Positions 15,770 through 23,466 of a stretch of DNA of 64,000 bases are shown here, piece after piece. The notes under the pieces are model-generated. The model worked only from the letters and a program-made list of their open reading frames with translations. It was not told the origin of the DNA and ran no database searches. How positions within the stretch are numbered: position 1 is the stretch's first letter; every line of letters starts with the position of its first letter. Source of the DNA: Flagellimonas okinawensis (GTDB lineage: Bacteria > Bacteroidota > Bacteroidia > Flavobacteriales > Flavobacteriaceae); the NCBI RefSeq assembly GCF_029194005.1, contig NZ_JARFVA010000001.1, forward strand, positions 310,001 through 374,000. Direction: 5' to 3'. A program made the position numbers and the translations under genes.

Positions 15770-16651
15770 AATTCGTTGCCGAACTTCATCCTTCGCGCTT
15801 TTTACCTTCCATTCATTGATATCCTTGAACCCCCTATAGAGAGAGGACATATCCCTACTGTTCGGGCACTTTTCCAACAAAAGTTCTGTCATCCCCATTC
15901 CCGCTTTGTCCCTATCCAGAAACAGCTCCACATTTTCATATTTCCCTATTTCTTTTATCATCCGTTTTACAAAGGCCGTGGTGTTCAATACCAGAAGGTC
16001 ATGGCTGTTTACGATATCCGGCTTCAGCTCCATTAGGGTGAGCATATCGAACATGCCCTCGGTAATGGTCAAGTTTTTTGAATCGTTCTTGATCAATGAA
16101 ACATCCTTTGGCGATGTGGACCCTTTCCAATAGCTGTTTCGCAGCTCCCAGCCTCCAGACCTGTTCTGGAGTCCGACGCCAAAATATGCCCGCTCCCCTA
16201 TTCGATAATGTATCTCCTTGCAAAGTTTTCTTCCGGTCTTGATCGAGATACTTCTGGAGCTCAGATAGTTTTCTAGGGCCCGGTGTTCGATTTCCTTTGT
16301 CTCGATGATTTCAATCGGGTTGGCCCTATGTTCCTTCTTGGTTGGATTTGGCCGCCGGTGAAAAGAGAAATGGCCCATGTTCCCGGACAGTCTCTCCAAT
16401 GCCTCCCTTACGGAACAGTTCTCCATTTTCATCACAAGGTCTATGGTACTGCCCCCTTCAAAGGTCCCGAAGTCTATCCAATAGTTTTTCTTCAATGACA
16501 CCTTGAAAGAGGCTTGGGTCTCGATCCGGAACGGGCTGAGGAACCAAGCTTCTTTTTCCGTTTTCCGGACTGGAAAGTGCCCCAAATTGGCAAGCGTGGA
16601 AACGATGTCAATGTTGCGGGCTTTTTCGCAGTCCATTCTTTTTTCTTTCAT
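15749..16651 (-). CDS. TOPRIM-domain primase of the element
   Basis: DNA primase-like protein of about 300 residues from ATG 16651; an upstream start at 16735 would add 28 residues encoded by repeat-rich DNA and is unlikely. The N-terminal part resembles a CHC2 zinc-finger region (AWFLSPFRIETQASFKV, then WIDFGTFEGGSTIDLV) but has no zinc cysteines there. The C-terminal TOPRIM domain shows ITEGMFDMLTL and ELFLDRDKAG (the catalytic Glu and DxD). It pairs with the helicase upstream for element replication or strand synthesis after transfer. Confidence 0.85.
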   Translation of the reverse strand: MKEKRMDCEKARNIDIVSTLANLGHFPVRKTEKEAWFLSPFRIETQASFKVSLKKNYWIDFGTFEGGSTIDLVMKMENCSVREALERLSGNMGHFSFHRRPNPTKKEHRANPIEIIETKEIEHRALENYLSSRSISIKTGRKLCKEIHYRIGERAYFGVGLQNRSGGWELRNSYWKGSTSPKDVSLIKNDSKNLTITEGMFDMLTLMELKPDIVNSHDLLVLNTTAFVKRMIKEIGKYENVELFLDRDKAGMGMTELLLEKCPNSRDMSSLYRGFKDINEWKVKSAKDEVRQRIQDVSLS

Positions 16652-16681
16652 GGTTCTGTTTTTAGTCGATTTTTGATGATT

Positions 16682-16870
16682 TGATGACAAACCTCTGGGA
16701 AACCCTGTAAATACTGGTTGTTTCCCCGTCATCACTTTGTCATCGTTTCATCACTTTTGTTTTTTTCTTCATGGTACCTGTCATCATTTTTTATTTTGAT
16801 GACAGAATGATGACAAAGTGATGACAGCCTGAACCTTTATAAACACTGGGCTTATATCAATCTGTCATCA
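16682..16870. repeat. Iteron-like cluster of GATGAC repeats (candidate replication origin)
   Basis: Eight copies of GATGAC/GTCATC in 187 bases: + at 16683, 16798, 16809, 16820; - at 16728, 16739, 16780, 16864. Most extend to TGATGACA. CTGTCATCA (16778-16786) and TGATGACAG (16797-16805) form a perfect 9-bp inverted repeat around an AT-rich 10-base loop. The cluster lies between the helicase and primase genes. Confidence 0.65.
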
Positions 16871-18062
16871 AATCATCAAAATTTTGGGCCAAAAATTTCT
16901 TTTTTATGGTAAAGTACCTTCCCTTGGCGTCCTCGGTGTTGATCTCGCCGGTATTCCAGATGGTGATCTTTTGGTACTTGTTGGAATTGGGCTGGTTGTC
17001 CAGTTTCCAATCCTTTTTCAGCAACCGTCTCAGTTGGGTCAGGTCAGTCTTGACCCTTGTACGGTTGAGCATGTGCAGGGCATCGATGGGACAAAGGTCC
17101 ACCGAGTCCATCTCGAACTTTTCCATCGCACTGAGCAATAGGCTGGCCAGTTCCTTCTCCACCCGGTTCCGATTATTGTTCACCAGTTTCTTTAGGGCAG
17201 GAGTATGAACCTGTTTGGGGGTGAACCACATTCGTGTTCTTTGCTTTGTGCTATACTCCCTTTTTGAAAGGAAATCCAAAAAGGCGGGTACCTCCTGGGC
17301 CAACTGGTCCAGGAAATCGGTGTCCTCCCTTTTAAGGGATGGGATCTTCCTCACCCAGAACCGGGTCTCATGGGCATCGATCTTGATGAAACTGTCCTCG
17401 TTGTTGCTGCACAGAATAAATTTACCAAAGAATTCCACTTCTCTTTTATCCTTGCCCTTGGCCTCCAGTTTGTTCCGGTTGGTGGTGCTCAGGTATTTGA
17501 TGCGCTCGGTGAGCTCTTCCTTGTTGAACAGTACCTCGTCGACGCATATCAGCAGCTTGTTCGCCCAGTCCGCATTGAACTGGCTTGCAAAGCTGTCATT
17601 GGTCAGATAGGTAAGGTTGTTGCCAAAGATCTCCTTGAGCCATTTGAGGAAGGTGCTTTTCCCGGTGTTCCTTTCGGTGGAGACCAGACAGAGGATGGGG
17701 AGCACCTGCACCGGTCTTTGGTACAGGAGTTTTAGATAGTCCAGTCCCAGTTCCAGCTGGTTGCCGAAGATATGCCCTAAAAAGGCCCGTGTTCTTTTGA
17801 TGGTTCCCTCTTTGGGTTCATGTGCCAAAAGGGAATAGGTATTGTAGAAACCATGGTGTTCCTTTTTGAAGTCCACATGACAGGGAATACAGGCGAACCC
17901 ATCATATTTGGGCACCTTGCCCAAATAGTCCTTGCCATGGTCCTGCTTGATGATATGCTCGTTCCAAAGGACCAGCTGCTCGTTGAAATGTCCAGAAATG
18001 GTCGGAATCCTCACCAACTTGTAAAAGGTGGTCCCGACCCTTATGTATGGTACTGTTTCCAT
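16857..18062 (-). CDS. Primase-helicase, SF3-like (DUF5906 type)
   Basis: 401-residue replication helicase of mobile elements. Walker A STERNTGKST (Gly134-Lys135-Ser136), Walker B KLLICVDEV (about 170-178) and the sensor-like GKFILCSNNED (about 210-220) give the superfamily 3 order, with a C-terminal DNA-binding part. The last codons overlap a GTCATC repeat of the iteron cluster. It is the first large gene after the HTH protein and upstream of the primase, so a rep-prim-mob operon is likely. Confidence 0.85.
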   Translation of the reverse strand: METVPYIRVGTTFYKLVRIPTISGHFNEQLVLWNEHIIKQDHGKDYLGKVPKYDGFACIPCHVDFKKEHHGFYNTYSLLAHEPKEGTIKRTRAFLGHIFGNQLELGLDYLKLLYQRPVQVLPILCLVSTERNTGKSTFLKWLKEIFGNNLTYLTNDSFASQFNADWANKLLICVDEVLFNKEELTERIKYLSTTNRNKLEAKGKDKREVEFFGKFILCSNNEDSFIKIDAHETRFWVRKIPSLKREDTDFLDQLAQEVPAFLDFLSKREYSTKQRTRMWFTPKQVHTPALKKLVNNNRNRVEKELASLLLSAMEKFEMDSVDLCPIDALHMLNRTRVKTDLTQLRRLLKKDWKLDNQPNSNKYQKITIWNTGEINTEDAKGRYFTIKKKFLAQNFDDLMTD

Positions 18063-18136
18063 ATTGGTGCTTTTGAAATTTTGTGATTACTTCCACTTTT
18101 GGTGAATCCACAAATAGTTTAAAGATGAATCCGTGG

Positions 18137-18406
18137 CTAAGGATTTGAATCCACAATCGTTTCGCTTTCCGGCAATGGCTTACGTTGGTTCTGTAGCAAC
18201 CAACTGACTATCTTTTCCCTTTCAAAGAATATAAGTTTTCCATTGGGCTTGGAGTGCGGGATTTGCCCCGCAGCGGTAAGCTTGTACAGATAGCTTCTTG
18301 ATATGCCTGTGTAATCACAGGTCTCATCAAAGGTCAGTACTTCTTTATTGGCTATCATAAGTCGTTCCAAACGGTCGAGCCGTTCGAGTATCAAAAAATT
18401 GTCCAT
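18137..18406 (-). CDS. Excisionase-family helix-turn-helix protein
   Basis: 89 residues with an MerR/Xis-type winged helix: LTFDETCDYTGISRSYLYKLTAAGQIPHSKPNGKL is the classic excisionase/AlpA-like layout (about residues 23-60). Such proteins bend att DNA for excision or switch on element operons. It is the first gene of the minus-strand replication/mobilization run and has an 18-bp perfect palindrome 27 bases ahead of its start, a probable operator. Confidence 0.88.
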   Translation of the reverse strand: MDNFLILERLDRLERLMIANKEVLTFDETCDYTGISRSYLYKLTAAGQIPHSKPNGKLIFFEREKIVSWLLQNQRKPLPESETIVDSNP

Positions 18407-18432
18407 TTTGTTTCTTTTAACGATTAGAAATG

Positions 18433-18450
18433 AACAAAAGCGCTTTTGTT
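18433..18450. promoter_or_regulatory. Perfect 18-bp palindrome before the HTH gene
   Basis: AACAAAAGCGCTTTTGTT, fully self-complementary, 27 bases upstream of the HTH start codon. Likely an operator for the HTH protein or another repressor. Confidence 0.6.
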
Positions 18451-18799
18451 TTCCTTTGAAGAATTCTTTGGATAAAGATAAAAGAGGTCGGAGGGAAAGT
18501 AAGGTTTATAGATTGAATTTTATCCACAAAAAATTGATGTGCAAACACTTACATCATATCAGTTCATATCAAACCAAATGAAAAATGGCAAATAAAATTT
18601 TGTTCTAAATCAAATCAAATGACATCAATCGAATTTTCTTAGAATACAAGGATATTGAGTTATCAACAATTGAAATAAACAGATATAAAATTTTGGGCAC
18701 CAATAAACGATTGATTAGTTGGATGAAAACATTCAGGTAGCTCTGGAATACTGTCTCGAAAAGGGTTAGCTTTTTAAACCTGTTCACTTTACTTCAAAA
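18451..18799. other. AT-rich non-coding stretch in the element
   Basis: About 350 bases with no credible gene. A 60-codon minus-strand frame at 18605-18787 has no ribosome site and reads as AT-rich noise. Scattered CATATCA/GATATCA-like words around 18550-18580 echo GATATCA near 10630 and after the integrase (12042), possibly protein-binding sites. Confidence 0.4.
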
Positions 18800-18827
18800 A
18801 AAAGCACCCCGTTTATGAGGTGCTTTT
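18800..18827 (-). terminator. Terminator after the lipoprotein gene
   Basis: AAAAGCACC / GGTGCTTTT hairpin, 25 bases past the stop of the minus-strand lipoprotein; runs of A and T on both sides allow bidirectional use. Confidence 0.7.
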
Positions 18828-18852
18828 ATGTATTTACAAGTAGGAGAATTGA

Positions 18853-19320
18853 CTAGTTTCCTTCGCTCAAAGAAAAGCTGCCATCACCACTAAAAGATTC
18901 TACTGTAATCGTTACGGTCCATATTCCGGAAGTGCCTGCGTCGGTTACTCCAGAGAAAGAATCGGGCTCAACCGCACCGTTCAATGATCTATTCAACACG
19001 ATATTTGCATCTGCATCTGTTACCACCATATTGAAGGTACCTTCCGTGGTCGCAGTGATATCGGCATTATAATCCGCTGTACTGAGGTTGTTGTTCCAGC
19101 TGAATATACGGGTGGTAGAACCACCGTTGCCGGTAAAACTTGCATCGATGTCACCATTGAAATCCGACCGGTCACCAACGGTAAAGTCGGAAGGGCTTGT
19201 TCTTAATGTTGTTCCATTGACCGTTACACTCGCAAAAGGGTCATCATCTTTGCTACAGGCAATGACGGTAAGGACCATTACTCCGGCTATTAAGGATTTA
19301 AATAGATTTGAGGTTTTCAT
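18853..19320 (-). CDS. Surface lipoprotein of unknown function (element cargo)
   Basis: 155 residues. Lipoprotein signal peptide with Cys22 in VIACSKDDD; the CSKDDD start matches the Bacteroidota lipoprotein export signal (acidic residues after Cys-x-Lys), so surface exposure is likely. The rest is beta-rich, Ser/Thr/Asp/Gly-rich (GSTTRIFSWNNN, DADANIVLNRSLNG), resembling a single Ig-like or jelly-roll domain. No enzyme motif recognised. It is the only non-mobility, non-defence gene in the element. It could alter surface interactions, but that is a guess. Confidence 0.8.
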   Translation of the reverse strand: MKTSNLFKSLIAGVMVLTVIACSKDDDPFASVTVNGTTLRTSPSDFTVGDRSDFNGDIDASFTGNGGSTTRIFSWNNNLSTADYNADITATTEGTFNMVVTDADANIVLNRSLNGAVEPDSFSGVTDAGTSGIWTVTITVESFSGDGSFSLSEGN

Positions 19321-19665
19321 ACTTTACTATTGATTAATTAAGAATTGTTGTTTTATAGTTTCCATAGGTTAAACAATCATACTAACGAATTCCCTACCCT
19401 GATGATATAAAATCATCTTTTTTTGTTGTGAATCGTGCCCTAATAGTTGTGAAATCATTTTTTTTAGAATTCGGATATCTGTACAATAACGGTTAGGATT
19501 GGTTGGCAAAAGTTACTATGGCCGGGAATCTGGTTGATAAAAGGAAGAGAAGATCAAAGGTATCTAATGGGTATATAACTTTTTCAAATTACTCTGAAAT
19601 ATGTGAATAAACATCGAAATAGTCCAACTTGCAACAAATAATCAAAAGACAAATTTGACCTGAGT
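19321..19665. other. Non-coding stretch before the tRNA fragment
   Basis: About 345 bases without a gene; AT-rich, presumably holding the lipoprotein promoter near 19330-19400. No clear TAnnTTTG box was identified. Confidence 0.4.
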
Positions 19666-19687
19666 TTGCGTGCAAATTGCGTGCAAA
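19666..19687. repeat. Tandem 11-bp direct repeat TTGCGTGCAAA
   Basis: Two perfect adjacent copies (19666-19676 and 19677-19687), about 50 bases from a tRNA-Ala 3' fragment. It resembles tandem arm-type integrase sites, but of a different sequence from the current element's AGGTGTCCCTT arms. Confidence 0.6.
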
Positions 19688-19736
19688 TGAAAAAAGCTCC
19701 AAAAGTTGAAAACTCTTGAAGCCTTATTGTGCCTGT

Positions 19737-19778
19737 GGAGAATACCGGATTCGAACCGGTGGCCTCTTGCCTGCCAGG
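19737..19778 (-). pseudogene. tRNA-Ala(GGC) 3'-half fragment (relic attachment site)
   Basis: The minus strand reads CTGGCAGGCAAGAGGCC (anticodon loop with GGC and 3' anticodon stem), then ACCGGTTCGAATCCGGT (complete T-arm) and ATTCTCC (acceptor 3' strand). The D-arm and 5' acceptor strand are missing, and the 5' anticodon stem no longer pairs. It is thus the 3' end copy left by an element that integrated in a tRNA-Ala gene, not a functional tRNA. Confidence 0.75.
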
Positions 19779-19984
19779 AAAGTTAGGTTTCTTTGATAGA
19801 GATTTCATTAAGTGACCTATTGAAAGTTTTTAACATCCTTGTTAAATAGACTTTCTATTTTAAATTTTGATTTCGTTATCTGGTATTACCCAATTTTAAA
19901 TTCTGTCATTTTGAAGCTCTTTAATTTATTTTAAATCTCATTGTATCCATTTGGCATTTAAAAGGCCCATAATTGTTAAATTAC

Positions 19985-20012
19985 TGTTAAAAAGGTGTCC
20001 CTTTCGGTGTCA
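19985..20012 (+). repeat. Right arm-type integrase sites
   Basis: AGGTGTCCCTT (19993-20003) and TTCGGTGTCA (20003-20012), the same two words found near the left end, here fused into one composite site 60 bases from attR. Confidence 0.65.
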
Positions 20013-20072
20013 GTATCAATTCCCTACCCTTTACAACCCCTAAAAACAGTGGTTTTTTCAATTTAAAGAAGA

Positions 20073-20086
20073 CCCTCTTCCTCCGC
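20073..20086 (+). repeat. Right attachment repeat (attR core)
   Basis: CCCTCTTCCTCCGC, identical to the 3' end of tRNA-Ser at 10549-10562. It marks the right boundary of the element. Confidence 0.85.
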
Positions 20087-20103
20087 AACCAAGCACTATG
20101 CTT

Positions 20104-20138
20104 AAAAAAACCGCAGAGTCATCTCTAGCGGTTTTTTT
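20104..20138. terminator. Terminator, probably the original tRNA-Ser terminator
   Basis: AAAAAACCGC / GCGGTTTTTT hairpin with T run, 18 bases beyond attR. Before integration it would have stopped tRNA-Ser; it now serves the end of the minus-strand esterase gene (stop at 20158) if read on the other strand. Confidence 0.7.
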
Positions 20139-20157
20139 GTTTTATCAGCTTTTTGTT

Positions 20158-21309
20158 TTACTTAAATAATCGAGGTGCAAAGTTTTTTAAATCATGTCGC
20201 CACACATGCCAGCTATGGCCTCCTGGCATTTCACTGAATTCGTATTCAATTCCATTTTTATCAAAAACCTTTAGCATTTCCTTTCCATTGGCATAGGCAA
20301 TATCCTCAGGACCTCCTTGGGTGAAAAGCAATAGCTTCACCGTTTTATTTAATGTAGTATTTATTTCTGCCAATCGCTTGTCCCCGTTCGCGTACATTTC
20401 TTTGTTATTGGCAAACCAACCTGAACTCATCACATTTATATAGGTAAACATATCCGGCTTTTCCATAAACGAATTCAATACTTCCAATCCTCCCATGGAT
20501 AAACCGGCCAGAGCACGATGTTCAGTATCAGCGTACACATTGTAGTTGGATTCGATATAAGGAATTATCTCATTAAAGAAATCTTCTACAAACAGATTCA
20601 CATCTATACCGCCATCTGGCATAACAACCATCATTTCGGTAATTTTCCCTTCCGCCAAAAGATTATCCATAATAATTCCTGCCCGCCCTACTCCAGGCCA
20701 GGCTTTTTCGCTATCACCTCCCCCATGTAGCAAATAAAGCACTGGTAACTTTTTGTTGGTTTTATGGTAACCCGCCGGTGTCCAAACTTTCATGTTCCTC
20801 ATAGATTTGGTTGTGGAGGAATAATATTGAATAGTTGATACCGCGCCATGAGGAACATCCTTCCGGTTTGCAAAAAAAGTTCCATCTCCTTCTGGGGGAA
20901 TCGAAACCAAGGCGGAGGTCTTGTATGCATCTGGAGCTTTGGGATCATATACCTTAACTCCATCTACCATAAAATGATAACGATAAGTTCCTGCCGAAAC
21001 TTTGGGCACTATTATAGACCAAACACCGATTTCCGATTTTTTACTTTCAAGGGTTGCTCCCCACGGAACTACATCTCCTCCAAGAGTTACGTTTTCCGCC
21101 TTGGGAGCGTAAATACGAAACACCACATCTCCGTTTTCCAAAATTTCCGTTGATTTTAAGGTGTCGTTTGGTGTTGGGGTGCGGTTGAACCGCTGTGCTT
21201 GAACGGGTACACTGCATATCAAAATAAGGGTCATGGCAATGCCAAATACACGTATTGATTTGTGAATAGTTTCGAGTTGCTTTGAATCTAAGATTAATCG
21301 GGTTTTCAT
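20158..21309 (-). CDS. Secreted esterase: CBM48-like domain plus CE1/esterase-D hydrolase
   Basis: 383 residues. Signal peptide (about 1-39, ending VPVQAQ), an E-set/CBM48-like beta domain (about 50-145, VVFRIYAPKAENVTLGGD and GTYRYHFMVDG), then an alpha/beta hydrolase. The hydrolase has LLHGGGDSEKAW, the nucleophile Ser in GLSMGG (near residue 269), an acidic residue in GPED and a His in PGGHSWHVWR. This domain order is common in carbohydrate esterases removing feruloyl or acetyl groups from plant or algal polysaccharides. The substrate is not determined. Confidence 0.9.
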   Translation of the reverse strand: MKTRLILDSKQLETIHKSIRVFGIAMTLILICSVPVQAQRFNRTPTPNDTLKSTEILENGDVVFRIYAPKAENVTLGGDVVPWGATLESKKSEIGVWSIIVPKVSAGTYRYHFMVDGVKVYDPKAPDAYKTSALVSIPPEGDGTFFANRKDVPHGAVSTIQYYSSTTKSMRNMKVWTPAGYHKTNKKLPVLYLLHGGGDSEKAWPGVGRAGIIMDNLLAEGKITEMMVVMPDGGIDVNLFVEDFFNEIIPYIESNYNVYADTEHRALAGLSMGGLEVLNSFMEKPDMFTYINVMSSGWFANNKEMYANGDKRLAEINTTLNKTVKLLLFTQGGPEDIAYANGKEMLKVFDKNGIEYEFSEMPGGHSWHVWRHDLKNFAPRLFK

Positions 21310-21423
21310 TTTGGCTGAAATTTAGATACTCAAATTAGCCATATCCTCCCAATTACCTGTTGTCCTTTTCGGAAATTTCCATATACCTCTCTAAAAAATG
21401 CGCGGCATTTAAAATTTATTCAC

Positions 21424-21876
21424 TTAAAAATGAAGTTTCATCCCTTCATGGGTTGCTGTAAACCCAAGAGATTCATAAAACCGAATGGCATCTGGTCGAT
21501 TTTTATCCGTTGTTAATTGTAAAACATGTGCATTCTTTTCCTTTGCCCTTCTTATGGCCCACTCCATTACCAATTTGCCAATTCCTTGATTGCGATAAGC
21601 TTTGTGCACCCTAACACCTTCGATTTGTGCGCGAATACCCCCTTGGTATGTTAGGTATGGAATAAACGACATTTGAAATACGGCTGTGATATTTCCCGTT
21701 TTGTTTTCAACCACCATCAGCTCTTGATTCTTATCCGAAGTGATGCGCTCCAATGCATCATAATAAGTTTTGGGCAAGGGCAAGGTATAGTTCTCTCTTT
21801 TACTGCCCAAAGGGTCGTCAGCTATCATTTCAACAATAATAGGTAAGTCCTTGGTCGATGCCTTTCTAAATATCAT
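21424..21876 (-). CDS. GNAT-family N-acetyltransferase
   Basis: 150 residues, cytoplasmic. The acetyl-CoA loop reads RNQGIGKLVMEWAI (about residues 96-109), followed by VLQLTTDKNRPDAIRFYESLGF, typical GNAT motifs A and B. The acceptor is unknown. Single gene between two unrelated minus-strand genes. Confidence 0.9.
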   Translation of the reverse strand: MIFRKASTKDLPIIVEMIADDPLGSKRENYTLPLPKTYYDALERITSDKNQELMVVENKTGNITAVFQMSFIPYLTYQGGIRAQIEGVRVHKAYRNQGIGKLVMEWAIRRAKEKNAHVLQLTTDKNRPDAIRFYESLGFTATHEGMKLHF

Positions 21877-21957
21877 AAACGTCCTTTTTGCGGCTTTTTA
21901 AATCATGTTTTACTGCACCTTTAACCAATTATCCCCCTTATCCCTTCTCAAAGTTTA

Positions 21958-23460
21958 TTAATCTTTACGTCCTGCGGCAGAAAGGGTCTCTCGATTTATT
22001 GGTTTACCATTGATAATCACATGCGAGATATCGTTATAGGCAGTAATATCCAGCAAAGGGTTTTTGTTCAAGACCAAAAGGTTGGCCCTTTTCCCTTCTT
22101 CCACACTTCCATATTTATCGTCTAGTCGAAATGCCTTTGCGTTTTCGATGGTTGCCATAGATAATATTTTGTTCAACGGTAATCCGGCATCTGCCATTTC
22201 CATCATTTCTAAATATCCATTGTAGCCGGGGGGATTACCATATGTGGGAGATGAAGGTGAATCTGTTCCAAAAAGGATATTGCCTCCATTTTTGTACATG
22301 TACATTAAATTGATTTTACCTTGATCGGATATCCTGGTAAAGTTGGTCTCAATAATTTCCTTGGGAGCGTCCCCAAAAATATTGGCATACATAGTCTCAG
22401 AATGTTCTTTGTAATAAGTTATCAAGTCCTGTGGTAAAACATGGTCCAATTCCGGGCTATTTAAAAAACTTGCATTTGTCAATATTTTTAAGCCATTGAT
22501 TACTTGTAAAGTCGGCATATATCCCACTTGATTCTCAATTTCGGTGTCCAAAACCTTCTGTATTTCTTTTGGAATCGTTAGCGAATCACCCAAGCTGTAT
22601 TTTCCCCAATTCCAAAGTCCATGTGCTATCACATCCACATTGGCTTGTCCCAAGAAATCATGGGCCTCCAAAGAATTTCCATGAACAACCAGGGTTAGAT
22701 TATTCCTGTGGGCTTCTTTTTTTATATCCGCCATAAGTTCAAAGGTCGGCGTAGGGAAAGAAGGGATGGTTGGGTCAAAACCGGGTTCATAATATGTTTT
22801 TAAGGCAATGGCCCCTGACTCCCCCACTCTTTTGGCCACTGCTTTTGGTGTATGGTTTTCCTTTTGGTATTCTTCTGGGATTGGATATGCCTCGTTCTCT
22901 TGATAAATAAAATTGGGAACTTCATCGCTCCAATTCGTCAAACCATATCCATTTCCGATAACCGCTCCGCCACCTACATAAAATAAGTCGGGCTTGATCT
23001 CTGCCTCTAAAAAATCCTGTAAACGATCGGGATGGGCCGTGCCCAAATCTATAATTGTGGTGTAGCCAAAGTAGAGATAGCTCTTGGGCAGTTGATTTTT
23101 ATAGTGCGCAACTATTTCGGGGTTTTGAATTTCTTCTTCCTCCGAGAGTGCATCGGTACCGGTAATATGCACATGACTATCTATAAGTCCGGGAATAATA
23201 AATTTGCCTTTGGCATCCAGTGTTGTAAAAGTGCCTTTAACATGGGGTTCTTGTTGTCCTATATAGGCAATACTGTCTCCATCCAAAACTATAAAGTTGT
23301 TCGACGAAACATCCTGACTTAGCGGAGATACTATGTCTGCATTTTTGATAACGAGGCCATTAACTATTGCAATATCGACCTTGGGAGCATTACAAGAAAA
23401 CAGCAAAAGGGTGGTAAGTAGGGAAATTAAAGATTTGTTCATTTTATGATGTTTATGCAT
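21958..23460 (-). CDS. Amidohydrolase-family lipoprotein
   Basis: 500-residue metal-dependent hydrolase anchored as a lipoprotein (Cys23 in LLLFSCNAP). Visible metal site and fold elements: GLIDSHVHITG (HxH), a possible carbamylated Lys in GAIALKTYYEPG, LVVHGNS and DVIAHGLWNW (two His) and LFGTDSPSSPTYG (Asp). This is the imidazolonepropionase/prolidase-like amidohydrolase layout, often acting on peptides or cyclic amides. The next gene, a PD40 lipoprotein, ends 6 bases upstream, so the two are likely co-transcribed. Confidence 0.9.
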   Translation of the reverse strand: MHKHHKMNKSLISLLTTLLLFSCNAPKVDIAIVNGLVIKNADIVSPLSQDVSSNNFIVLDGDSIAYIGQQEPHVKGTFTTLDAKGKFIIPGLIDSHVHITGTDALSEEEEIQNPEIVAHYKNQLPKSYLYFGYTTIIDLGTAHPDRLQDFLEAEIKPDLFYVGGGAVIGNGYGLTNWSDEVPNFIYQENEAYPIPEEYQKENHTPKAVAKRVGESGAIALKTYYEPGFDPTIPSFPTPTFELMADIKKEAHRNNLTLVVHGNSLEAHDFLGQANVDVIAHGLWNWGKYSLGDSLTIPKEIQKVLDTEIENQVGYMPTLQVINGLKILTNASFLNSPELDHVLPQDLITYYKEHSETMYANIFGDAPKEIIETNFTRISDQGKINLMYMYKNGGNILFGTDSPSSPTYGNPPGYNGYLEMMEMADAGLPLNKILSMATIENAKAFRLDDKYGSVEEGKRANLLVLNKNPLLDITAYNDISHVIINGKPINRETLSAAGRKD

Positions 23461-23466
23461 TACGAA

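Larger units (their letters stand above)
10549..20086 (+). mobile_element. Integrative and mobilizable element in tRNA-Ser
   Basis: About 9.5 kb between two copies of CCCTCTTCCTCCGC, one being the tRNA-Ser 3' end, the other at 20073. Contents from left to right: tyrosine integrase, relaxase relic, AbiEii/AbiEi, small membrane protein, relaxase, MobC, candidate oriT, TOPRIM primase, iteron-like cluster, SF3-type helicase, excisionase-like HTH protein, LES lipoprotein, tRNA-Ala fragment, right arm sites. No type IV secretion, coupling-protein or conjugation genes, so transfer would depend on a helper element. Base composition is mosaic: the mobilization/replication part is visibly GC-richer than the AbiE part and the flanks. 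Confidence 0.88.

Noticed and set aside
16682..16870. CRISPR array at the GATGAC repeat cluster
   Set aside because: Repeats are 6-9 bases on both strands with irregular spacing, no spacers of constant length and no cas genes nearby.
18605..18787. 60-codon minus-strand frame in the element
   Set aside because: No ribosome site, AT-driven composition and no recognisable product; lies in otherwise empty DNA.
19737..19778. A functional tRNA-Ala
   Set aside because: The 5' acceptor strand and D-arm are absent and the anticodon stem no longer pairs, so it is only a fragment.
19584..19808. 74-codon minus-strand frame across the tRNA-Ala fragment
   Set aside because: Its GRQEATGSNPV-like text is just the translation of a tRNA 3' end.
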